A program made the translations under genes and the position numbers. The notes below the pieces were generated by a model. That model saw nothing but the letters and a program-made list of their open reading frames with translations, was not told the origin of the DNA and did no database searches. This document shows positions 25,801-34,744 of a DNA stretch of 64,000 nt, piece by piece. Origin of the DNA: a virus; the IMG/VR virus record IMGVR_UViG_3300034071_001405, positions 1 to 64,000 of that record; one strand, written 5' to 3'. Numbering within the stretch: position 1 is the stretch's first letter; each line of letters starts with the position of its first letter.

Positions 25801-28800
25801 CAACATAGATTAGATAGACCAAGTTCTGTTACTGGAACACTGGTTGTTAAAAATAGTTATGTGTATTTATTTCACAATGGTGTAAGAGATTTTTTTACAG
25901 AATCTGAACTAAACATGGCATTTCGTGATTATGGTGAAAATGACTATGAGAAATTCTATGATGTTTATGGAAACTCCTTTAGTGACTTACCAACAATGTT
26001 TAGGTCAGACCTAATTACAAAACCAATTTACCACAAATATGATTTATCACTTAGCAGCTCAAAACTCTTCAACAACTTTGCATCCTGGGGGTCTATTCTT
26101 CCAAGGGACTATGACCCAAGACTATACTCAACTTGTTTTGAATACTTCCCTGACAGAGCAATATATTCACTTCAGCAACAAGACGGTCTCAAGAGAGATA
26201 ATTGGAGAAATTTCTTACCGCTTAACTACAAAGACTTCTCAGGAAAAATAAACACAATTAAAAATCTAAACGCTACTGGCGCAATGATTTTGTTTGAAAA
26301 TGCTGAGCCTTTAATGTTTGTTGGCGTTGACCAATTACAAACGCAAGGAGGTGTAAAAGTATCTATAGGAGATGGTGGATTATTCCAAGGTAACATGCAA
26401 GCATTAGTTAATGCAGATGATACTATTGGTTATGCAAGTAGTATATCCTCAAGAGCAGCAGTAAACACACCTTTTGGTTTATTCTTTGTATCACAGCAAT
26501 CAGGTAAAATAATGCAGAATGCTGGAGGTATACAGGAAATATCACGTAATGGTATGAAGCATTGGTTTAATGAAAACCTACCTTCAAAAATGTTGGAACA
26601 ATATCCTGATTTTCCATTGTATGACAACCCTGTTGTTGGCATTGGAGTGCAGGCTATTTATGATCCACAATATGAACTTGTTTACTTTACAAAACGTGAC
26701 TATGTACCTTTAAGAGATGATTTGTTCTTTGATGCACCTAATGGTATTCCTTACTATCTTTGTGGTAACACTGGCGGTGAAGTACTTCCCCCTAGTTGTG
26801 TAGCACGTGCGACAGGAAGAATAAGTTCTAATGCATATAGTGAAAGTGGCATTACATTGTCATGGATACCACCGTCATTATTATCAGGTGAAGATCAGCC
26901 AACATCATATCAAATTGTTTTTGCTGTGCAGTTAACACCAGGTGTTTTTACATCGTTGGGAACACCATCACCTGTTGTAGTAGCAGGTAACGTAACAAGT
27001 AGAAGTTATCCAATGTTATTAACTTATTCTGGTGGAACACATTCTCTTAATACATCAGATGTATATAGAATAACTGTAACAACAGTATATCCCTGTGGCG
27101 AAATTATTGCTTATGTTACAGGTACATTGGCACAAATTACAGCAGGTACAGCTACTATGACATATCCTGATGGTATGGTTGGTTCTGTGATGAATTTTAC
27201 TCCATTGAATGAACCAGAGTATTGTGTAGCTCCTATAGACATAGCTTTTGTGCTTGATGTTACAGGTACTATGGGTTCCGTTTTAACAAACTTGCAAAGT
27301 AGCATGTCTGCTATTGCTGCAGATATTGCTTTAAAGTCTAACAATAACTATCAATTGGGATTACTAACAGTTAATGAATTACCTGGTGGTCCTGAAGCTA
27401 ACTTTCCAAGAGTAATGTTTTCATTAAACAACATTACAGCATTTCAAAGTACATTAAACACTTTGACAGTTTGTTGTGGTGGAAATGATCCTGAACCTAC
27501 TGACATTGGTATTTTAAATGTGTTTGATGGAGCACTTGGAGCTTTTAGACCAAATGCTGTAAAGATGATCATCATGATAACAGATGCTTTACCTTCTGGT
27601 GGTGATGATACATATACAACAGGTGTTGATAACGTTGCAGTTACTGACATTGCAAATGAAGCTGCTTCACTAGGTATAAAAATATATCCTATTGCTACAG
27701 GTGTTGGTGTTACTGGTCCATCTGCAGCAACTATAGCAACATTACATAATATTTACGCATCTATAAGCGGAGGAGTTTCAAATACTTCAACTACAGGTGA
27801 AATTGGTTTTATAATACAAGATGAAATAATAAACGTTCCTTGCCCACCACCACAGTTAAACTGCTTAATATCTGCATCAATTCTTAGAATTACAGTAGGT
27901 CAAAGTACAACACTTTCATGGGATGCAGGTGATTCTATCAACACAACCATTACTGGAATTGGAGCAGTGGCTTCAACAGGAACAAGGGTTGTGTCTCCAA
28001 CAGTAACAACAACTTATACTTTAATATCAAATGGTTCAAACGGTCTTAGTTTTAGTTGTTCTGTTACTATTGTTGTAGTACCAGTAACAACAGTAAAGTG
28101 CCCATGTGAATTCAATGACCCTGCTTGTTTTACACCTTGTAACTGGACTATTAGTTATGACCCTAAAAATAAACAATGGATAAGTTTCCATGATTGGAAA
28201 CCTACACTTGTGATGCCATCATACAAACACTTTTTTACCATAAATGGTAATTCACTATGGAGACACAATGACCGTTGGGATGACTTTTGTAACTACTATG
28301 GTGTTGATTATCCATGGGAAGTAGAGTTTCCAGTAGTAACTCCAAACAACATTACTACATTAAGAAGTATAGAATACACTCTTGATGTTTATAAGTTTTT
28401 CAATGATGGTAAGGATTTTCATCATATATTAGATGAGAATTTTGATAGAGCAGTGTTGTACAACTCAGAACAAATATCAGGTCTTCTCAGACTTAGGTTA
28501 AAGGGTAAGAATGCTCCTTTAGACTTAGTAAATTATCCTCAACTTTCTGCAAATGGTATTGATATCTTATACAGCAAAGAAGAGAACAAGTTTCGCTTCA
28601 ACCAGTTTTGGGACATTACAAGAGACCGTAGTGAATTCAACACTACACGTAATCCTATGTTTAATACAATATGTGCAGGATACCAAAAAGACATTAACCC
28701 AAATTACATAGACTACTTTAAATCAACACTTGAACGCAAGAAGTTCAGACACTATGGTAACAGTATCATATTGCGTAAAAACCTAAGCGAAGATAAGAAG

Positions 28801-28848
28801 TTCATACTTAAACTTTCTAACACAAAACAATTGAACAGTTCCAGATAA
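22864..28848 (+). CDS. Giant muzzle-type tail protein with FN3-vWA-Ig insertion
   Basis: A 1994-residue tail protein. The start (TNTFNKGMVKDNTEIYMSEG), the SYMAVVAYSENGVRLTDYS block and the C-terminal WISFHDWKPTLVMPSYKHFF region look like the conserved core of crAss-like muzzle (tail nozzle) proteins, beta-rich throughout. A Gly/Ala-rich hydrophobic segment lies at about 640-735. Between YFTKRDY (about 1278-1284) and ISYDPKNKQW an insertion of about 430 residues holds an FN3-like domain (about 1308-1405), a von Willebrand A domain (about 1455-1655; D1465, T1467 and T1469 in DVTGTM, T1546, D1574 in TDALPSGG), and an Ig-like domain (about 1665-1742, ending TTTYTL...). The vWA metal site appears intact, so it could bind a surface ligand. 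The stop overlaps the next start (TAATG). Confidence 0.7.
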   Translation: MSENFTNTSSVKTNTFNKGMVKDNTEIYMSEGLWTNAINAINNSHHGESGSIGNEPSNRLCASAPYTIIGFANISQTRWVIFSTNDTDSEIGIFDESDCTYTLTVNDPCLGFKRTHLITAVVKGNYDCTDSAYFADNLNPDRVLNLNRVPYKVIGDTNPDPDCYEPEYSTDLDCDALRLHPLVDQPCVSVIKSQGAGQLNNGSYMAVVAYSENGVRLTDYSIPSVPQPLWDHTGIGGSLEVTVDRLDQNFEEYELVIIATVNQQTIAKKIGYYSIRQKTVTVDLFQQSLITVDITQIPLRSVVYEKSEKLFDVNGYLIRTGVTTQPYFNYQELANKIKSQWVAVEYPVDYYWGSGNKTGYMRDEVYSFFIRWVYKTGARSASFHIPGRIANPTDLQAVATPDVLYPNETQVWQVYDTATKFNATGTLPDGGVIIAKGDMAFWQSTERYPDDRESVWGVLCGKPIRHHKMPSNETTHIHNQGGDKIVLLGVEFSNIEHPIDENGLPIVDVVGYEILRGSREGNRSIVAKGMFNNMLEYDLPGNTTKKGLIQNYPYNDLRPDNFLTDDFSVLDSGSGSPGNIEETSKLNKYKNNIFSFHSVETSFVKPYLGTNHIKIYTEERGVVNGKFEFPHKHPKHIIITNFAFTVAALVGAGIAAVASIGKTTVTGGQYPLVAASGSPFGSATRESGTGSITADLIGANALQLSSGFAAAGTLGTAAGIAALGVSYAYYWGQGLDQALEVIRNFSKPRQYMLQYNSHGFYSNYSNVSNSNVPSGLSQSIRRAVSDSGAKYIGSGLHDLDATFRINNLNRNKYVALKLQGTVPNPSSSVDKTKHRIKDGGVTYEEPTKNEVRNDTVAYYGAVKVDFQNQYGQLSSIVQLPTDSCVYNTVPQLLVKNTTGVLFGGDVYINRYTEKNPYMFFNTWMFDMPENTEYDYRNYVNGPAPRYWVNYERFDGQDFNVSILPNFPSGPLVDFTTPSDQHRLDRPSSVTGTLVVKNSYVYLFHNGVRDFFTESELNMAFRDYGENDYEKFYDVYGNSFSDLPTMFRSDLITKPIYHKYDLSLSSSKLFNNFASWGSILPRDYDPRLYSTCFEYFPDRAIYSLQQQDGLKRDNWRNFLPLNYKDFSGKINTIKNLNATGAMILFENAEPLMFVGVDQLQTQGGVKVSIGDGGLFQGNMQALVNADDTIGYASSISSRAAVNTPFGLFFVSQQSGKIMQNAGGIQEISRNGMKHWFNENLPSKMLEQYPDFPLYDNPVVGIGVQAIYDPQYELVYFTKRDYVPLRDDLFFDAPNGIPYYLCGNTGGEVLPPSCVARATGRISSNAYSESGITLSWIPPSLLSGEDQPTSYQIVFAVQLTPGVFTSLGTPSPVVVAGNVTSRSYPMLLTYSGGTHSLNTSDVYRITVTTVYPCGEIIAYVTGTLAQITAGTATMTYPDGMVGSVMNFTPLNEPEYCVAPIDIAFVLDVTGTMGSVLTNLQSSMSAIAADIALKSNNNYQLGLLTVNELPGGPEANFPRVMFSLNNITAFQSTLNTLTVCCGGNDPEPTDIGILNVFDGALGAFRPNAVKMIIMITDALPSGGDDTYTTGVDNVAVTDIANEAASLGIKIYPIATGVGVTGPSAATIATLHNIYASISGGVSNTSTTGEIGFIIQDEIINVPCPPPQLNCLISASILRITVGQSTTLSWDAGDSINTTITGIGAVASTGTRVVSPTVTTTYTLISNGSNGLSFSCSVTIVVVPVTTVKCPCEFNDPACFTPCNWTISYDPKNKQWISFHDWKPTLVMPSYKHFFTINGNSLWRHNDRWDDFCNYYGVDYPWEVEFPVVTPNNITTLRSIEYTLDVYKFFNDGKDFHHILDENFDRAVLYNSEQISGLLRLRLKGKNAPLDLVNYPQLSANGIDILYSKEENKFRFNQFWDITRDRSEFNTTRNPMFNTICAGYQKDINPNYIDYFKSTLERKKFRHYGNSIILRKNLSEDKKFILKLSNTKQLNSSR

Positions 28849-31800
28849 TGAAGACCAATAGAGAAATACTGATGAAATTTATATCCACAGAAGGATACAA
28901 GCGTAATAGCCCTGACAAAAACAGGCCCTTTAACGTAATTCCTTCTGGTAATATAACTATGCAGGATGTAGACTTTCCTGTGAAAGGAGTTGATAACTTA
29001 GGTAATGAGATGATAATGATGCCAGGTGAAGAGTACACTTTCCCTGGAGACTACGTAGTTGAAACACCAATGGCTCAATTAGGAGGTAATACATTTGATT
29101 TTGTAAGAAATCAAAACAATCAAGGTTTATTTGAAGATTATAATTTCAATAAGTTTAGAGAAACATTACCAGACAATCTCAAAAACACAAATCCTAGTAC
29201 TTATAACATGAAAGGTTATTGGGAAGCTTTGGGCAAACCTGCAAATTTTGATTATTCTCAACCAACTGAAGAAGATGGATATTATCACGCTTTTTCAAGA
29301 AACCCTAAAACAGGTGAAATATTAAAATCACCAAATCACCCTACTTTTAAAACAGCAATAGAAAGAGACATACAGTCAGGTTATACTCCTTATGTTTCTC
29401 CAGAAGGAAAAGTTTTTACATTTGGTAAAGAAGATAAAGTACCAGAAGGATATAGAAAATATCAAGCAGGAGGAACAAGACGTCCTATTTTTACATCTAA
29501 CCCTAATGATCCTAGGATACAAAATTATGGTGACAGTTTAAATTTGTACAACTACTCTAAAAATTTATCAAGATCCTTTCCCAATTTACCAGAAGTAACT
29601 GAACAACAATACAAACAGTTACAAGAAAAAGATAATAACTTGTTAAATTATGAATTTGACCAAGTTGCATATAAAAAAGATAAAAATGAAGGAAAAGTTA
29701 AAAACTTTGATGATTACATTTATAGTGGTAAAAAATCTGAAATACATAACACACCTCAATATTTAAAAAATAATCAAATAGAATTAGACAAGTACTCTAG
29801 TGATGAAACAGGTAAATATAACATTGAATTACCTGATGGTACAATAAAAAGTCCTGGTTATTTATATAATGGAAAACCTCAATGGGATGATTATAGTATT
29901 TGGAATCCAAATACAAAAACATCTTCACATTACACAAAAAATTTCAGTACTGGCAAATATGAATTGAGTCATGTTTTATCAGATAACATAAAACCTATAA
30001 AAACAAAATATTTTGGAGAAGATAAAACATTCAAAGGTGATGTTATTAGTACATCATCTAAATCAACAGGCTGGTATAAAAAAGGAGAAAAACCAGTTTT
30101 TAAAACTGATTCTAAGAAAGAATATGTAGATACACACATACCACTTGAAACACTTGATGTTTACAAAAAACCTGTTCAACCTGTAATATATAAAAAACAA
30201 AAACTTGCAAATAATGCTACACCAACAGAAACACTCGTAGTCACAAAAGCAGAACTTACACCTACACCTAAAGTAGAAAGAAAAGTAGTTAGTGTTGCAC
30301 CAGAAGAAGTTAAAGCAGGAACTAAAACTACATCAGGTAAACAAATAGGAAGTGGTACAGCAGGAGGTAGAATATACAGAGTAAAATATGATAATGGTGA
30401 AACTGAAATTCTCAATGAATTTGAATACAGAAGTAGAGGTTTAAAAATGCAAGAAGGAGGACAAACAGGATGGTTGGATAACTATCAAGATGGTGGACCC
30501 CAAATGTACCCGGGGCCTAGCTTGCAATTTCAACAACAAGTACAGAACTTTGTTAACAAAACACCTAATACCTTTGTAAGACGCGAACCTATAACTGTAA
30601 GTCAATCAGACAACACAAGAACAAATGCTGTAGAGAATGCAAAAAGAGATTTAGAATCATACACGCCACAAGAAAGAGCATACTTTGCACAAAACAATAT
30701 ACCTAGAGACCAATGGTTTTCTGCAAAAACTAAAATGCAAAATGATGCTGTTCTAAAAAGAAGAGAGGAAGTAAGAAAACAAGCTCAAGTAGATGTAGAA
30801 AACAATTTTTTCAAAAGCACAAAAGCAACCAACGAACAACTAAGAAATGAATTTAGGTTGTTTCCAAATGACCCTAACAGTTTCTTTGATGAGTATTTAA
30901 ATGTCCCTAATCACATAGGTAATTTTGCTGCAAGTTTAGGAGAAAATTTTACAGGTGAGCAACCTTTTGATCCTTGGAAACTGGCCACAGATATTGTAAC
31001 ACCTGCTTTTGTAGGAATGACAGCAGGAATAGGTGCACAAAATACTGGACAGTTTGTTAATAATTTGATAAATCCTTTAGCAGGAATAGGCAACCCTTTA
31101 AAACGTTCTGTCAATATAACTTCTTCAGTAGATAATGTTATTCAACCAGCTACTCCAAAACCATGGCAAATGCAAGAACTTCCAGGATTACATTTAAAAT
31201 CTACAATGGAAGGAGAAGCTATTTCTAAAATAATAGAACCTAAAACTGGACTGATAAATACAGAACAAGCTCTTGCAATTATAGGAAAAGAATCAGGAGG
31301 TGCTGATAAAGTTGCTTTGATAAGACAAGGATTAGGGGATAATATTCCACAAAAGATGGATTATAATGATTTTAGAAAAACTGTACAAGACCAACTTATT
31401 CCTTTAGAAAAACAGTTCTCTACAAGAAAAAGTGATTATGGAATAGACAGACTTGGGTATAATTATGGTACAGTAGAAGAAAATATTGGAGGTACTTTTA
31501 ATGTTTATGGTAATCCTACAAAATTCAAAACAAGAAAAGAAGCTGAAGAATTTTTAAAACTTAATAGTCCTATTGAAAACCAAACTCTTATATTAGGAAA
31601 CAAAAATAAATTTGGTAGAGGTTCTGATGCTCATGGTAATCCTGAAGAAACACTAGGTCACGCTCATTTTTTAAGAGATGCTGAAACTCCTGATGTATTA
31701 ACAGTAACACAAATACAATCTGATGCTTTTCAAGGTACACATAGAATAATGCCTAAAGATTCTAAAAACTTAACAGCTTTAGAAAAACAACAAAACTCTT

Positions 31801-34733
31801 TAGCAAGAATGGAAGAATTACAAGAACGTAATAAATCTATTCTTAATAAAATGAAAACAGAAGGTGTTGATGAAGCAGGATTACCAGTTCAAGATTATCA
31901 AATAAGACAATTTGAAGATATAGTAAAAGCACAAGAAAACGCTAACATATTTAAAAAAGCGGATATTGAAAACTTTACTCAAAAACAACTACTTGATAAA
32001 AATCATCAAGAAAGATACTTGCAAGAACTTGTAGACTATGCAGGTAAAAGAGGTGATGTAAATAAAATGAGAGTGCCTACAAGTGAAACTGCTGCTAAAG
32101 TTCAAGGGTACAATCCTATTCAAGAATCAACACTAGGCCCTATAACAAAAAAACAACTTGATGAATCATCTACATTTGAAGAATTTTTTACACTAAAGGA
32201 CGAAGAAATAAAGAAAGAAATAGGTGATTATGAATTAAACAGTGAAGAAATAAATACAATTAAAAAAATATACAATGATTATAAAGCTGGTAAGTTAGGA
32301 AAAGTGTATGACCCAGCTCATACTACCATCCTTAAAAAATATGAGGAACAACCTAAGACTATAAAAAAACTTTTTGGTAAAGAACCTACAATAGTAACAG
32401 ATAGTAAAGGCAATACTTGGTATGAGTTTGACATTCCTGAAAAATTTAAAAAAGGAAAAGGTGAAATTAAAGCATTTAGTATGTTACCTGCGATACCTGC
32501 AGCAGGAGCTGTGGCAGGTTCAGTAAATAATGAAAAACGTGATGGAGGTGAAATTGGATGGTTAGAACAATATCAAGAGGGAGGACCACAAATGTATCCT
32601 AGACCAAGTTTAGAATTTCAACAGAAAGTACAAAATTTTATCAAAAATGAACCAAACAAGTTTTACAGACGTTCTCCTGTACAAGTAAGTCAGAGTGATA
32701 ATACAAGAACTAATTATGTAAATGAAGCAAAAAAACAAATAGAATCTTATTCTGAAGATGAAATCAAATACTTTTTAGATAACAAAATACCAAAAGATAA
32801 ATGGGGCATAGAAAAAGTTAAATTACAACAACAAAATGAACTGCGTGCTAGAGAGTCTGCAAAAAAACAATCTATTGAAGATGTAAAAAACAATCCTTTT
32901 GCCATTACTAGAGCAACTAATGAAAATCTTAGAAATGAGTTTAGACTATTTCCAAATCAAACTGACAGTTTTTTTGATGAGTATCTAAACCCTGCACAGA
33001 TGATAGGTAATTTGGCAGCTAGCATAGGAGACAACTTTACAGGTGAAGGACCAATAGATCCTTGGAAATTAGCTACTGATATTGTAACACCTGCGTTTGT
33101 AGGAATGACGGCTGGTATTGGAGCACAAAACACAGGACAATTTGCAAATAACTTAATTAACCCTTTAGCAGGAATGAGAAATCCTTTGTCTAGAGTAAGC
33201 TCAAAAATTGAACCTATTGATAATGTTTTAGATAAAGGTGTACTAGAAGAAATTAGATATGCTTTCCATAATAATCAAAGAAGATTGTCAGCTGATGAAC
33301 GTAAAATTTTATATCAATATGGAACTGGACAACCTTCAGACTATTTTGATGAAAATTTACAAAGTTTATCTTCTCAATTTATGCAAGAGCGTGCATCACC
33401 AAGGTATAAGCCTCATCTTTTAGCAGATGACTGGCATAAAATGGCAAATGGTTTAAGACCTATTAATTACCCTCATTTAACAAGAGAAAGTAATGAGGTT
33501 AAACAACATTTGCTAAATAGTAGACGTAACCAATTGCCACCACCACCATCAGAAATACAGTTTATGCCTGATGGTACAACACGTGATATATATACTCAAC
33601 AACCGCAACCTGTAATGCCTACCATGCTTGGAGGTATTGATATAAGAAGACCTATTAATGGACATGCTCCAGGTACTGATGAATGGAACAGATTAAATAA
33701 TCTTCTTCACAGCAGAGCACGTAACAATTATAAACCAAAAAGTGTAAACAAGTCTGGGTTAACCAAAGAAGAAACATTGCAGAAAGTTACAGGTAAAGAT
33801 AAAGATGCCATATCTAAAATGTCAGAAACTGAATTTGAAAATACTGTTCTTAAACCTGATGGTCAACTTGCAGAATATAGAGCTGATCCATTTGTTGAAC
33901 AAATGACGTTTGATAGAAGTACAGGAAGGAATGTACTTAAAGACCAAACTGTTTTGACAGAACAAGAATATGTTGATGCTTTTAACAGTAATTTAGATTT
34001 GCTGAACGATATTATAAAAAGAAGAAATAAATCAGGAGTAGAGTATAGAGTGAAAGGTTTAAACCCTAATGGCAGCTTAACATTTTATACACCAGAACAA
34101 ACTATAGCTAACGCAAACAATCCTGTACCAAAACATTATTTAGATGCACTTAATAAAATAGATGAACCTGATTTTTTATATAAAAAAACAAGTGATGATA
34201 AATTTTATTTTTCTAATATGTCAGGTTCTCCTGGATTTACATCAAAAGAGGAAGCAAAAAAATGGATTTCTGACTTGATAGATAAAAGAAAAGGAGTAAA
34301 AATAAATAGTGGAGAAAGTAATTGGGGTGTAAGACTAAATCCTGGCAAATGGAAAGGAAATGTTGAAGACCTTGCTAACACAGAATACTTAAGAAGCATA
34401 CCTGGTATAGAAATGAGTAATACAACAGCAGGTGTATTTTCAGACCGTGTGGCAAGAAAAGGAACAGGTGCGTATGAATCAATCAATGAGTATCTTAAAG
34501 CTTTAGACTTAGGTAGAGTAAAACCAGGATTTAATTCACAAACAGACTATTCAAGAGGAGCTTGGGAAAACTTTATAAAGTCAGGTAGAGGTGTTGGTTT
34601 TTATGCTAATCCTAGAACTGTATATGGTTCAATGAAAACTCTAGCTCCTATAGGAGTAGGAATAGGTGCAGGTGCTGCATTAAAGACAAAAGAAAAAGGT
34701 GGTCAAACTGGATGGTTAGATAAATACAAATAA
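28848..34733 (+). CDS. Giant modular virion/cargo protein with internal duplication
   Basis: A 1961-residue protein. The start (NITMQDVDFPVKGVDNLGNE, MMPGEEYTFPGD) is of a type common in large virion proteins of Bacteroidota phages. Two copies of a 217-residue module (537-753 and 1233-1449) are about 67% identical with no gaps. Between them, at about 780-1205, is a region resembling the 'QSD' domain of phage polyvalent proteins: LGHAHFLRD (936-944), then TVTQIQSDAFQ (952-962), then YDPAHTTILKKYEE. The 500 residues after copy 2 are unfamiliar and end with a Gly/Ala-rich hydrophobic stretch and the motif GGQTGWLDKYK. Possible role: an injected protein with effector or membrane-active domains. 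It follows the muzzle gene by TAATG overlap. Confidence 0.65.
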   Translation: MKTNREILMKFISTEGYKRNSPDKNRPFNVIPSGNITMQDVDFPVKGVDNLGNEMIMMPGEEYTFPGDYVVETPMAQLGGNTFDFVRNQNNQGLFEDYNFNKFRETLPDNLKNTNPSTYNMKGYWEALGKPANFDYSQPTEEDGYYHAFSRNPKTGEILKSPNHPTFKTAIERDIQSGYTPYVSPEGKVFTFGKEDKVPEGYRKYQAGGTRRPIFTSNPNDPRIQNYGDSLNLYNYSKNLSRSFPNLPEVTEQQYKQLQEKDNNLLNYEFDQVAYKKDKNEGKVKNFDDYIYSGKKSEIHNTPQYLKNNQIELDKYSSDETGKYNIELPDGTIKSPGYLYNGKPQWDDYSIWNPNTKTSSHYTKNFSTGKYELSHVLSDNIKPIKTKYFGEDKTFKGDVISTSSKSTGWYKKGEKPVFKTDSKKEYVDTHIPLETLDVYKKPVQPVIYKKQKLANNATPTETLVVTKAELTPTPKVERKVVSVAPEEVKAGTKTTSGKQIGSGTAGGRIYRVKYDNGETEILNEFEYRSRGLKMQEGGQTGWLDNYQDGGPQMYPGPSLQFQQQVQNFVNKTPNTFVRREPITVSQSDNTRTNAVENAKRDLESYTPQERAYFAQNNIPRDQWFSAKTKMQNDAVLKRREEVRKQAQVDVENNFFKSTKATNEQLRNEFRLFPNDPNSFFDEYLNVPNHIGNFAASLGENFTGEQPFDPWKLATDIVTPAFVGMTAGIGAQNTGQFVNNLINPLAGIGNPLKRSVNITSSVDNVIQPATPKPWQMQELPGLHLKSTMEGEAISKIIEPKTGLINTEQALAIIGKESGGADKVALIRQGLGDNIPQKMDYNDFRKTVQDQLIPLEKQFSTRKSDYGIDRLGYNYGTVEENIGGTFNVYGNPTKFKTRKEAEEFLKLNSPIENQTLILGNKNKFGRGSDAHGNPEETLGHAHFLRDAETPDVLTVTQIQSDAFQGTHRIMPKDSKNLTALEKQQNSLARMEELQERNKSILNKMKTEGVDEAGLPVQDYQIRQFEDIVKAQENANIFKKADIENFTQKQLLDKNHQERYLQELVDYAGKRGDVNKMRVPTSETAAKVQGYNPIQESTLGPITKKQLDESSTFEEFFTLKDEEIKKEIGDYELNSEEINTIKKIYNDYKAGKLGKVYDPAHTTILKKYEEQPKTIKKLFGKEPTIVTDSKGNTWYEFDIPEKFKKGKGEIKAFSMLPAIPAAGAVAGSVNNEKRDGGEIGWLEQYQEGGPQMYPRPSLEFQQKVQNFIKNEPNKFYRRSPVQVSQSDNTRTNYVNEAKKQIESYSEDEIKYFLDNKIPKDKWGIEKVKLQQQNELRARESAKKQSIEDVKNNPFAITRATNENLRNEFRLFPNQTDSFFDEYLNPAQMIGNLAASIGDNFTGEGPIDPWKLATDIVTPAFVGMTAGIGAQNTGQFANNLINPLAGMRNPLSRVSSKIEPIDNVLDKGVLEEIRYAFHNNQRRLSADERKILYQYGTGQPSDYFDENLQSLSSQFMQERASPRYKPHLLADDWHKMANGLRPINYPHLTRESNEVKQHLLNSRRNQLPPPPSEIQFMPDGTTRDIYTQQPQPVMPTMLGGIDIRRPINGHAPGTDEWNRLNNLLHSRARNNYKPKSVNKSGLTKEETLQKVTGKDKDAISKMSETEFENTVLKPDGQLAEYRADPFVEQMTFDRSTGRNVLKDQTVLTEQEYVDAFNSNLDLLNDIIKRRNKSGVEYRVKGLNPNGSLTFYTPEQTIANANNPVPKHYLDALNKIDEPDFLYKKTSDDKFYFSNMSGSPGFTSKEEAKKWISDLIDKRKGVKINSGESNWGVRLNPGKWKGNVEDLANTEYLRSIPGIEMSNTTAGVFSDRVARKGTGAYESINEYLKALDLGRVKPGFNSQTDYSRGAWENFIKSGRGVGFYANPRTVYGSMKTLAPIGVGIGAGAALKTKEKGGQTGWLDKYK
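30456..31106 (+). repeat. Copy 1 of 217-residue coding duplication
   Basis: Encodes residues 537-753 of the 1961-residue protein. It aligns without gaps to copy 2 at 32544-33194. Counting by eye gives 145 of 217 identical residues, with the last 60 residues most conserved (DPWKLATDIVTPAFVGMTAG shared exactly). Confidence 0.85.
32544..33194 (+). repeat. Copy 2 of 217-residue coding duplication
   Basis: Encodes residues 1233-1449 of the 1961-residue protein, 2088 nt downstream of copy 1. It begins with GGEIGWLEQYQEGG, parallel to GGQTGWLDNYQDGG in copy 1. Codon choices differ between copies, so the duplication is not recent. Confidence 0.85.
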
Positions 34734-34744
34734 CAATAAAGAAA

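Noticed and set aside
30456-33194. CRISPR array or recent DNA repeat
   Set aside because: The repeated units are 651-nt coding modules with diverged codons, not short direct repeats with spacers.
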